Part shown: positions 32,639 to 39,476 of the stretch, one piece after another
Numbering within the stretch: position 1 is the first letter of the stretch
Layout of the letters: the number at the start of each line of letters is the position of its first letter
Origin: an uncultured Chitinophaga sp.
GTDB taxonomy: Bacteria; Bacteroidota; Bacteroidia; Chitinophagales; Chitinophagaceae
DNA length: 40,852 bases
Direction of reading: 5' to 3'
NCBI RefSeq assembly: GCF_946479755.1
Contig: NZ_CAMLHC010000049.1
Span: 1 to 40,852, forward strand
The notes under the pieces: generated by a model
Database searches by the model: none
The model's input: the letters and a program-made list of their open reading frames with translations, nothing else
What the model was told of the DNA's origin: nothing
Translations under genes and position numbers: made by a program

Positions 32639-32656
32639 AAAAGAACCAACTTTATT
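32619..32656. promoter_or_regulatory. Operator/terminator hairpin upstream of the regulator gene
   Basis: This is a perfect 15-bp dyad (AATAAAGTTGGTTCT, 8-nt loop, AGAACCAACTTTATT). Its inner 24 bp (32626-32649) are TTGGTTCT-N8-AGAACCAA, shared with the TolC upstream site at the same spacing. The whole hairpin may also end transcription of the azoreductase gene, whose stop is 18 bp away, with a modest T-rich tail on the minus strand. Confidence 0.7.
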
Positions 32657-32673
32657 TTTCGGGGGAGAAGAAA

Positions 32674-33276
32674 TCAAAGGCTTTCCACACTGGCCAGTCC
32701 CTTCTCCACGGCGGTTTCTTTGGTGGCCGTCATACCGGCGCCCTCTATACGGTAGGTGGTCACGTCGGGGATACCTAAAAACTCCAGCATATAGCGCAGG
32801 TAAGGCTCGGCAAAATCAAAAGAGGCCATCGGTCCTTCGGAGTAAATACCGTTGGAGGCAATGGCGAGATAGGCTTTTTTCCCCGACAGCATTCCGGCAG
32901 GCCTTCCGTCTTTATAGGTAACGGTTTTGGCAGGTCTTACCACATGATCTATCCAGGCTTTGAGCGGGGCGGGAATGTTAAAATTGTAAAGCGGCACGCC
33001 GATGACAATAATATCCGCTGCCTGTAACTGCGCCACGGCAGTATCAGAAGCTTCCAGCAAGGCCAGCTGTTCACCGGTGAGCGCATCGGGCGGGGTCCTG
33101 TAGGCATTTACCAGGTCGGTATGTAACCACTCCCAGGACTGGCCGGCGATGTGGTTGACAACCACTTCTTTGTCCGGGTGCCGCTGCCGCAGCCTTTCTA
33201 CAATGCGGTTGCCCAGCAGTATGCTGTTGGATGATTCCCCGCGCGCACTCGATATGATATGCAAGATGTTTCCCAT
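32674..33276 (-). CDS. azoR: FMN-dependent NADH-azoreductase
   Basis: This 200-residue flavodoxin-like protein matches AzoR: a first strand and FMN-phosphate loop ILHIISSARGESSNS, then IVIGVPLYNFNIPAPLKAWIDHVVRP near 85-110 as the family-defining region. It reduces azo dyes and quinones with NADH and FMN in the cytoplasm; the quinone reductase role is probably the natural one. The ORF opens at 33378 but the ATG at 33276 gives the conserved N-terminus MGNILHI. It is divergent from an HxlR-type regulator, a frequent pairing for quinone/electrophile-responsive reductases. Confidence 0.93.
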   Translation of the reverse strand: MGNILHIISSARGESSNSILLGNRIVERLRQRHPDKEVVVNHIAGQSWEWLHTDLVNAYRTPPDALTGEQLALLEASDTAVAQLQAADIIVIGVPLYNFNIPAPLKAWIDHVVRPAKTVTYKDGRPAGMLSGKKAYLAIASNGIYSEGPMASFDFAEPYLRYMLEFLGIPDVTTYRIEGAGMTATKETAVEKGLASVESL

Positions 33277-33334
33277 GATCCGTTTTTTTGAATATTTTTG
33301 TTTAGCGCTGCATAGAGCACCGTTTTTAACGGTA

Positions 33335-33342
33335 CAAATGTA
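33335..33342 (-). promoter_or_regulatory. Candidate -7 promoter element of the azoreductase gene
   Basis: On the minus strand TACATTTG is a perfect TAnnTTTG box. A GTTG lies 23 nt upstream, right beside the repeat array at 33371-33402, so a protein bound there could touch the -33 position. Confidence 0.5.
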
Positions 33343-33370
33343 CCAGCCTTTAAAAGCTATACTATCAACA

Positions 33371-33402
33371 TAACCCATAGGTTAGCACTAACCTGCGGGT
33401 TA
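33371..33402. promoter_or_regulatory. Four-half-site operator array for the HxlR-type regulator
   Basis: TAACC (33371-33375), N4, GGTTA (33380-33384), N4, TAACC (33389-33393), N4, GGTTA (33398-33402) form an exact 9-bp-period array of alternating half-sites. It lies between the divergent azoreductase and HxlR genes and ends 13 bp before the HxlR ATG. Confidence 0.75.
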
Positions 33403-33415
33403 GTAATCCAGAGAT

Positions 33416-33763
33416 ATGGAAACAGCAACATGCACAGACAAATGCCGGACGGTGATGCCGGCGGCGGAAGACGCGTTATACATCATCGCCGGTAAGTGGA
33501 AAGTGCGCATCATCATCGCACTGTCCAGTGGTGATAAACGTTTCAATGAATTACAACGGACGTTGACAGGCATCTCCGCGAGGGTGTTGTCCAATGAGCT
33601 GAAAGACCTGGAGCTGAATGGCCTTGTCTCCAGGAAAACCCTCGACAACGGTACGGTCCTGTATGTCCGAAATGCTTATGCAGACTCGCTGCGCAAGGTG
33701 ATGCACGAACTGGCGCAGTGGGGGATAGGACACAGGGAAAAAATACGGAACAGGGAAATCTGA
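33416..33763 (+). CDS. HxlR-family transcriptional regulator
   Basis: The 115-residue protein is a winged helix-turn-helix of the HxlR family. Landmarks are IIAGKWKVRIIIALSSGDKRFNELQR, split over the first two helices (about 24-49), then ISARVLSNELKDLELNGLV as recognition helix and wing approach. Two cysteines near the start (Cys6, Cys10) are placed where some HxlR proteins sense quinones or aldehydes. It is divergent from the azoreductase and 18 bp upstream of a VOC protein, with which it probably shares an mRNA. It should bind the repeat array at 33371-33402 and control both directions. Confidence 0.93.
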   Translation: METATCTDKCRTVMPAAEDALYIIAGKWKVRIIIALSSGDKRFNELQRTLTGISARVLSNELKDLELNGLVSRKTLDNGTVLYVRNAYADSLRKVMHELAQWGIGHREKIRNREI

Positions 33764-33781
33764 CCGGAAAAAAAGATACAA

Positions 33782-34156
33782 ATGATCAGACCTGAAATTA
33801 TTATCGCGGTAAGAGACGTGGAAAAAAGCTCCGCCTGGTATCAACAACTATTGGGGTGTGAAAGCCGCCACGGCGGCAGTACTTTCGAAATTCTTGCCGA
33901 TCCGGAAGATGATACGGTAGTGTTATGCCTGCACAAATGGGGCGCCCATGAACACCCTACGATGCTGGACCCTGCGCCGGCAGCCGGCAATGGGTTGATC
34001 CTCTTTTTCCGGGTGACGGACCTTGATGGAGCCTGGAAAAAGGCACAGCAACTGAAAGCCAAAGTGGAAGCGCCGCCGCATGTGAATACCAACTCTCACA
34101 GAAATGAATTCTCCCTCAGGGACCCTGACGGGTATTATGTGTCCGTCACGGACTAA
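33782..34156 (+). CDS. VOC-family (glyoxalase/bleomycin-resistance-like) protein
   Basis: The 124-residue protein shows two beta-alpha-beta-beta-beta units: EIIIAVRDVEKSSAWYQQLLGC at the start, and LFFRVTDLDGAWKKAQQL with the ending FSLRDPDGYYVSVTD, where the RDPDGY pattern is typical of glyoxalase-like VOC proteins. The likely metal positions are hard to fix by eye. It may detoxify electrophiles, in keeping with its azoreductase and HxlR neighbours. It lies 18 bp after the regulator gene and is followed by a strong terminator. Confidence 0.9.
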   Translation: MIRPEIIIAVRDVEKSSAWYQQLLGCESRHGGSTFEILADPEDDTVVLCLHKWGAHEHPTMLDPAPAAGNGLILFFRVTDLDGAWKKAQQLKAKVEAPPHVNTNSHRNEFSLRDPDGYYVSVTD

Positions 34157-34165
34157 CAACGCACT

Positions 34166-34199
34166 AAAAAGGCCCGGGACGTTTGTTCCGGGCCTTTTT
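34166..34199. terminator. Bidirectional Rho-independent terminator
   Basis: AAAAAGGCCCGG (34166-34177) pairs perfectly with CCGGGCCTTTTT (34188-34199) around a 10-nt loop, with a T-run at each 3' side. It serves both the VOC gene and the convergent glycan-degradation operon. Confidence 0.9.
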
Positions 34200-34214
34200 T
34201 CTTTCCGCTGTATC

Positions 34215-35423
34215 TCAACTGCGGGTATATTGGCGGTATCTCATCAACGCCTCTACGTAGTAATAGTCAGCATACGACAAGGGCACATTGATCTCCACGC
34301 CATGCGGTAATGAGCCGACGCTTTTCATCAGGATAAAATTATTGTTCTCTCCTTCTTTTGCACGGTAGGTATCGGATGAAAGGCCAACGATGATCTGCTC
34401 CGCTGTTTTCCAGTAGGTGTCCGACTGCCGGCCTTTGACCAGCGTGCTCAGTTCCAGCAGGGCGGAAGCCATAACAGCCGCCGCGGAAGCGTCGCGGTAG
34501 GCGTGCGGGATATCCGCCGCATCAAAATCCCAGTAAGGGATTTTGTCTTTCGGCAGCGCCGGATGGTGCAACAGGAAAGCAGCTACGGCTACCGCCTGCT
34601 GCAGGTACCGTGGATTGCGGGTTTCGCGGTACATCATGGTGTAACCATACAGCGCCCAGGTTTGTCCTCTTGCCCAGGCTGATGAATCCGCTGCGCCCTG
34701 GAAAGTTTTTTTGGCCACGGGCTTTCCGGTGAGGGTATCGTAGTCTATGACATGCCAGGTGCTGAAATCCTTACGGAAATGATGCAGCAGCGTGGTATTA
34801 GCGTGTTTTACCGCGATGTTGTAATAGGTGGAGTCACCCGTTTGACGGGTGGCCCACGTCAGTAACTCCAGGTTCATCATGTTATCGATGATGACGGGGA
34901 ACTGCCAGTTGCCATGGTCCCACGACCGGATGCAATTCACGTTGTTATTAAAGCGGGATGCCAGCGAACGGGCGCTGTTCAGCAGGATGTCCCGGTAGAC
35001 CGCCTGCGGCGCAATGCGCAGGGCGTTGCCATAGCTGTTGAACATCATAAACCCGAGGTCATGGGTCTGCCGGTTGTATTGCTCTTTTTCCAGCAGCTGC
35101 AGGCGTTTATTTGCTTCCTCCAGTATCTGCGGATCTTTGCTGTATTCATAGAGATACCACAGCGTACCGGGGTAGAAGCCGCTGGTCCACCAGCGGGATT
35201 CCGCGGTCATCAGTGTGCCGTCTTTAGCGGTGGTGCGGGGAAGCCTGCCGTCCGGCAGCGCCGCCATCATATGTTTGTACTGTCGCACGGAGAAAGACAG
35301 GGCCGAATCCACGGTCTGTTTCATCTGGGGCGACATCTGTCTTTTTTTCGTTTGTGCGTTGCTGTTATATGTCATGGCGGTGCAACAGATCAACATGCAC
35401 CAGCTCCATTTTCCTATTTTCAT
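34215..35423 (-). CDS. Glycoside hydrolase family 88 (unsaturated glucuronyl hydrolase)
   Basis: The 402-residue protein has a signal peptide (1-23) and an (alpha/alpha)6-barrel. The two catalytic-type aspartates are in THDLGFM (Asp122) and IDNMMNLELL (Asp180), as in GH88 enzymes. These hydrolyse the 4,5-unsaturated uronic acid left by polysaccharide lyases, by hydration of the double bond. It is the last gene of an operon with a heparinase-like lyase and two sulfatases, so the natural substrate is probably an unsaturated glycosaminoglycan disaccharide, in the periplasm. It starts 7 bp after the upstream sulfatase. Confidence 0.93.
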   Translation of the reverse strand: MKIGKWSWCMLICCTAMTYNSNAQTKKRQMSPQMKQTVDSALSFSVRQYKHMMAALPDGRLPRTTAKDGTLMTAESRWWTSGFYPGTLWYLYEYSKDPQILEEANKRLQLLEKEQYNRQTHDLGFMMFNSYGNALRIAPQAVYRDILLNSARSLASRFNNNVNCIRSWDHGNWQFPVIIDNMMNLELLTWATRQTGDSTYYNIAVKHANTTLLHHFRKDFSTWHVIDYDTLTGKPVAKKTFQGAADSSAWARGQTWALYGYTMMYRETRNPRYLQQAVAVAAFLLHHPALPKDKIPYWDFDAADIPHAYRDASAAAVMASALLELSTLVKGRQSDTYWKTAEQIIVGLSSDTYRAKEGENNNFILMKSVGSLPHGVEINVPLSYADYYYVEALMRYRQYTRS

Positions 35424-35430
35424 ATCGTTG

Positions 35431-36918
35431 TTATTTCAGGTAGTTGTAAACAGAGTCCAGTTTAAATTGTCGTTGTGATTCCGGGCTTGGGCGCGGTGTT
35501 TTGTCAATCTCCGAGAAATAGTCGGTGGCATCCCAGATCAGTCGTCCGCCGGTAACGCGCGGGTCGCCGGTGGCCACAAGATGTGCCTGCATTTTAGCGG
35601 CGAGAGAGTCTTTGAGTTTTGCATAACGCTGATCGGCGGCGAGGTTATGCAGTTCATCCGGATCGTTTTTGATGTCGAATAATTCTTCCGCCGGTCTTTT
35701 AGCGAAACCCATTTCAAAGAATGGCTTAATAGCTGCGCTGTCTTTATGGGCCATGATATAACATTTGGCCAGGCCGGGGTAATGCAGCATGTAAGGATCG
35801 ATGTCGCCATACAGTGGCGGATCGCCGGCGGGCCACCTGTCTGGTTCGTAGTTGCGGATGTAGAGGTAGTCCGCTGTACGGATAGCCCTGCCGGGATAAC
35901 CCAGTCCGTGTTGCCGCACAAATGCGTGACGTTCCCTGCCAAGCACCACATAGTCCCGTGCCGGGGCTGTCTGTCCTTTGGTAACTACGGGCAACAGGCT
36001 TTTGCCGGTCATCTCTTTGGGCACTGCTACCTGTCCCAGTTCCAGGAAGGTAGGGGCCAGATCGTTCAGCGTCACCAGGTGGTCGGTGGTTTCGTTCTCC
36101 CTGAATTTCCCGGGCCAGGAAATGATCAGGGGCACGTGCGTACCAAAGTCATACAGGTTGGCCAGGCCGCGCGGCATCTGCCAGCCGTTGTCGCTGCATA
36201 CGATGATAACGGTGTTTTCCAGGTCGCCGCTTTCCCGGAGCTGTTGCAGGATACCGCCCAGTTCGCGGTCGAAGGTTTCCACGGCGGCATAGTAGTCTGC
36301 GATATCGGTACGTACGTCTTTGCTGTCAGGGAGATAACCAGGTACGTGTACGCTGTCGGCGTGTATGCCTGACCGTTCGCCGCTGCCTACTTCATAAGGC
36401 CGGTGCGGTTCGTGGCTGCTCACCCAATAGCACCAGGGAGCGCCTTTACGGGCGGAGAGAAAATCACCGAAGTTTTTGAATTCGTTGCCGGCAGGATTCC
36501 GCTTGCGTTGGTTGGCGGTAAAACTGCCCGGTCCCCAACCTTTGCCCTGGAAGCCGAGCTCATAGCCGGAAGCTTCCAGCAGGTCGGTATAGAGTTTCAG
36601 CTTGGTGGGAAGCACGCCCCACAGGTTAGCGCCTTCTTCGATGCGCCAGATATCCTGACCGGTGAGCATGGCTGCCCTGGCCGGTGAACAGGAGGGGGAG
36701 CTGCAGAAGGCGTTGGTGAACCTCACGCCCTGGCGGGCTATCAGGTCCATGTTGGGTGTTCTCACGGTTTTGTCGCCATAACAACCGGCATGGTTCCATG
36801 ACTGGTTGTCGGACATAATCATGAGGATGTTGGGCCTCTTTTTCTTTGGCGCGCAGGCAGCAGCGAGCAAACATAACAGCAGGCAGGCGGCCAGGCGGCG
36901 GATTGTTGTTATCGTCAT
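35431..36918 (-). CDS. Sulfatase (N-sulfoglucosamine sulfohydrolase-like), lipoprotein
   Basis: The 495-residue protein has a lipobox (LLAAAC, Cys22) and a type-I sulfatase fold. The formylglycine site is Cys77 in SPSCSPARAAMLTG, a C-x-P-x-R motif with Ala in place of the usual Ser. SDNQSWNHAGCYGD near 36-49 and CSDNG near 280 provide metal ligands. Overall it resembles heparan N-sulfatase-like enzymes (SGSH group), which remove the N-sulfate from glucosamine. It needs a formylglycine-generating or anaerobic maturase not present here. The ORF continues to 37173 but the ATG at 36918 gives the signal peptide and lies 1 nt after the lyase stop. Confidence 0.92.
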   Translation of the reverse strand: MTITTIRRLAACLLLCLLAAACAPKKKRPNILMIMSDNQSWNHAGCYGDKTVRTPNMDLIARQGVRFTNAFCSSPSCSPARAAMLTGQDIWRIEEGANLWGVLPTKLKLYTDLLEASGYELGFQGKGWGPGSFTANQRKRNPAGNEFKNFGDFLSARKGAPWCYWVSSHEPHRPYEVGSGERSGIHADSVHVPGYLPDSKDVRTDIADYYAAVETFDRELGGILQQLRESGDLENTVIIVCSDNGWQMPRGLANLYDFGTHVPLIISWPGKFRENETTDHLVTLNDLAPTFLELGQVAVPKEMTGKSLLPVVTKGQTAPARDYVVLGRERHAFVRQHGLGYPGRAIRTADYLYIRNYEPDRWPAGDPPLYGDIDPYMLHYPGLAKCYIMAHKDSAAIKPFFEMGFAKRPAEELFDIKNDPDELHNLAADQRYAKLKDSLAAKMQAHLVATGDPRVTGGRLIWDATDYFSEIDKTPRPSPESQRQFKLDSVYNYLK

Positions 36919-36919
36919 G

Positions 36920-39475
36920 TTATCGGGTTTTAATGATAGCCGGCAGTTCGTCGATAGCTTCGGTGGACTGCCCGTTTTCGGTAAGCACGGTGCTGTGTTG
37001 GTAGCGGTGCCGTCCCTGTGGGAAATGTCCGCTGCCATAATGCAGGGCAGTGGTTTGATCGTCGTTGAAAATATAAAGCAGCGGTGCTTTGTTGTCGTCC
37101 AGTTCTGCCACGATATGCCATGCTCCGATGCGCCATTCGCCGTTGTGCTGTGTGATGGGAAGGGTGGCCGCATCAGGAGCGCCTATCTGCATGACAGTCA
37201 GCAGGCGGGCTTGCCGGCCAGGCGCTGTTGTAACGCCGCAATGCCATTGTTCGGTAAATGGAACGATGTTGCCTTCGTCGTCTGTTTTGCCTTTCCAGTT
37301 GATGGCCGGTGCATTAAAACGTTGGTGCACGACCGTATTGGTTTTCGTATGGGCGTACACGTACACACCAGCCTTTACCCCTGGTTCGTTGACGGAGAAG
37401 GTATTGCCGTCGCCCTGCCGGATGGTGTAGGGACTATGGGCTTGCCAGGTCCATTGAACAGGTTGTTTGGCTGCCAGCTCATCATACAATATGATAATGT
37501 TGCTGTCGAGCATCAGCATATGACGGCGGTAAAGGGTTACGCCGGCATCGCCGAATCCGTTCTGCCGGCTGGGTTGCAGGTGGTTCAGTTCGAAATGCCC
37601 TAACCAGAAGGGCGCCGTCACGGGGCCATACGCATTGGACGCGTCGCCCAGCGTGTACTGTATCCGTTTGCCGGCGATGTGCCGCGGCATCCAGCCATAG
37701 CCGTTTTCCCCGATCCGTTGCCCGAGGCTGTCGGCCAGGATGGTGCAATAAGCGCGGGTGTTGCGGTAGTGCAGCAGGTTATGGGCGTCGCTGAAGTTGC
37801 TGTAAAAGCCGCTGCCGCCAAAGACCAGCTTACCACCGTAGTTGATATTGAAAGCATTCTGGCTGGCATGGCCATGACCGGAAGATCCGAAAGGATTGGC
37901 ACTGAGGGAGGCCATCAGGTCTTTGGGGGTATCGGCGAGATGCGAATGCATCATGGTCAGCCCTATATCCGGAAAAGTACGGGAGGCCGGTAATGCGGCC
38001 GGAGCGATGATTTCGGGGCGCGGGGTGTTTTTCACCAGCAGGCGGAACAGCACAAAATCTTTGTCCCTGCGGAAGTAGTCCGGAAACTGCTGCTGTATCG
38101 TATGTACGTACCAGTTAAAATACGGGTTATGTACTTTACGGGACAGCGCTTCCGCAAATACCGCCGGTGTGCGGGCGGTGGTGGACAGGTTCTCATGCAT
38201 GTCGCCCATAGCCACAGCAGCCGATGCCGGCGGATAGGAATACAACAGGTAATAAGGCAGGTTCTGCATCCAGGGGACAGCGAAATAATCTACCCCGCTC
38301 AGATCACCGAACAACAGGGAGAGGTAAGCGAGCGATACGAAATTGACCCGGAAGTAGCCGTTACCTTCATGCCAGCCGCCATCGGTGGTACCCAGCACCG
38401 GAAAGCGGGCGCTCCATACTTCGTAGGCGTATTGCAGCCAATGGTTAGCCGGGGGCGCGTCATGGGCCAGCGCTACCGCCGAGATAGTGAAGTTGCGCAG
38501 GATATGCTGCCATACGTGGTTATCACACAGCTGTAACTCAAAGCGGTTGACCAGGTTACGATAAATGCCGCTGCCCCGGCGGAGGATCGCTTGTTGCAGC
38601 GTCGTCCGCTGTGCGGCGGTGAGGCGGTTGTATGCCATATCATAGGCCCAGGCCATGCCTTCCATCACGTTGCCGTTGTTGAAGTCATTGCGGGTACCAT
38701 AGCCGGCTGGGTCCAGGCTGGCCAGGTGCATAGCGCGGCGGACAGCCTCTGTGGCGTAGCGGGCATCGCCGCTGAGCCAGTAGGCGATGCAGAGCTGACG
38801 GACAGGTTGTGCCACTTTTTCGCCGAAGCCGTGATACATGAACTCAATCATTTTCTCCTGTTGCTGGGCCGTCATGCCGGTGGTGTCTCGTGGGCGGGTG
38901 GGCTTTTCCTCCGGGAGGGGGGCGTTGAGCAGTTTATCCGCGGAGCGCAGCAGGGCGATGGCTTCCGCGTCGTTGTGGTTGGCATCGCGGAAGCCGGTCA
39001 GCCGCGCCTGCATATCCCACAAACGGGGATGCGGCTTACGGGCTTTCTCCATCATCTCCGGCAGTGTAGGCGTTGCCGTAGGAGCGGACACGTAAAAGTA
39101 ACGGCGCGGCGACCAGCGCCATTCGTCGTTGTTTTGCACCCGGGAGGCATATTGCCAGTACCATTTGCCGGATGACAGCGGCGTATGCAGCGCGTACATG
39201 GCCCACGGGAGGGTGTCGCTCTGCAGGGTACGGCCGGCAGGAAAAAGGCTGTCCTGGCTGTAACGGACCACGTAACGGGTATTCTTACCGGCTACGGCAG
39301 GCCATAATAATGCCTGCGGATCGGTGGCGCCGTTAGCGGGAAATGGCCAGCTGCGCTCCCGCATGTGCAGGAAAGGCGCGGTGATATGTTGATTGGCATC
39401 GGGCAGCTGCTGTGCGGTGGCGCTCAGGGAGAGCAGCACGGCAAAACAGGCCGGCCAGGGGAAAGAAGGTCGCAT
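36920..39475 (-). CDS. Heparinase II/III-family polysaccharide lyase (DUF4962-type)
   Basis: The 851-residue protein has a signal peptide (1-21), an N-terminal DUF4962-like strand region (about 40-130, KWYWQYASRVQNNDEWRW), an alpha/alpha-toroid (about 145-420, with NDFNNGNVMEGMAWAYD, ELQLCDNHVWQH and TDGGWHEGNGYF) and a C-terminal beta-sandwich (450-851, HGHASQNAFNINYGGK as a metal/catalytic region). The N, H and Y residues in these blocks fit the catalytic groups of heparinase II-like lyases. It should cleave a uronic-acid glycosaminoglycan by beta-elimination in the periplasm. Families PL21 and PL37 share this layout, so the substrate could be heparin/heparan, chondroitin or similar. It lies 1 bp from each neighbouring sulfatase gene. 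Confidence 0.87.
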   Translation of the reverse strand: MRPSFPWPACFAVLLSLSATAQQLPDANQHITAPFLHMRERSWPFPANGATDPQALLWPAVAGKNTRYVVRYSQDSLFPAGRTLQSDTLPWAMYALHTPLSSGKWYWQYASRVQNNDEWRWSPRRYFYVSAPTATPTLPEMMEKARKPHPRLWDMQARLTGFRDANHNDAEAIALLRSADKLLNAPLPEEKPTRPRDTTGMTAQQQEKMIEFMYHGFGEKVAQPVRQLCIAYWLSGDARYATEAVRRAMHLASLDPAGYGTRNDFNNGNVMEGMAWAYDMAYNRLTAAQRTTLQQAILRRGSGIYRNLVNRFELQLCDNHVWQHILRNFTISAVALAHDAPPANHWLQYAYEVWSARFPVLGTTDGGWHEGNGYFRVNFVSLAYLSLLFGDLSGVDYFAVPWMQNLPYYLLYSYPPASAAVAMGDMHENLSTTARTPAVFAEALSRKVHNPYFNWYVHTIQQQFPDYFRRDKDFVLFRLLVKNTPRPEIIAPAALPASRTFPDIGLTMMHSHLADTPKDLMASLSANPFGSSGHGHASQNAFNINYGGKLVFGGSGFYSNFSDAHNLLHYRNTRAYCTILADSLGQRIGENGYGWMPRHIAGKRIQYTLGDASNAYGPVTAPFWLGHFELNHLQPSRQNGFGDAGVTLYRRHMLMLDSNIIILYDELAAKQPVQWTWQAHSPYTIRQGDGNTFSVNEPGVKAGVYVYAHTKTNTVVHQRFNAPAINWKGKTDDEGNIVPFTEQWHCGVTTAPGRQARLLTVMQIGAPDAATLPITQHNGEWRIGAWHIVAELDDNKAPLLYIFNDDQTTALHYGSGHFPQGRHRYQHSTVLTENGQSTEAIDELPAIIKTR

Positions 39476-39476
39476 C

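Noticed and set aside
36919..37173. An N-terminal extension of the lipoprotein sulfatase into the lyase gene.
   Set aside because: The extra residues have no signal peptide or family similarity, while the ATG at 36918 gives a clear lipoprotein signal and a 1-nt gap to the lyase stop.
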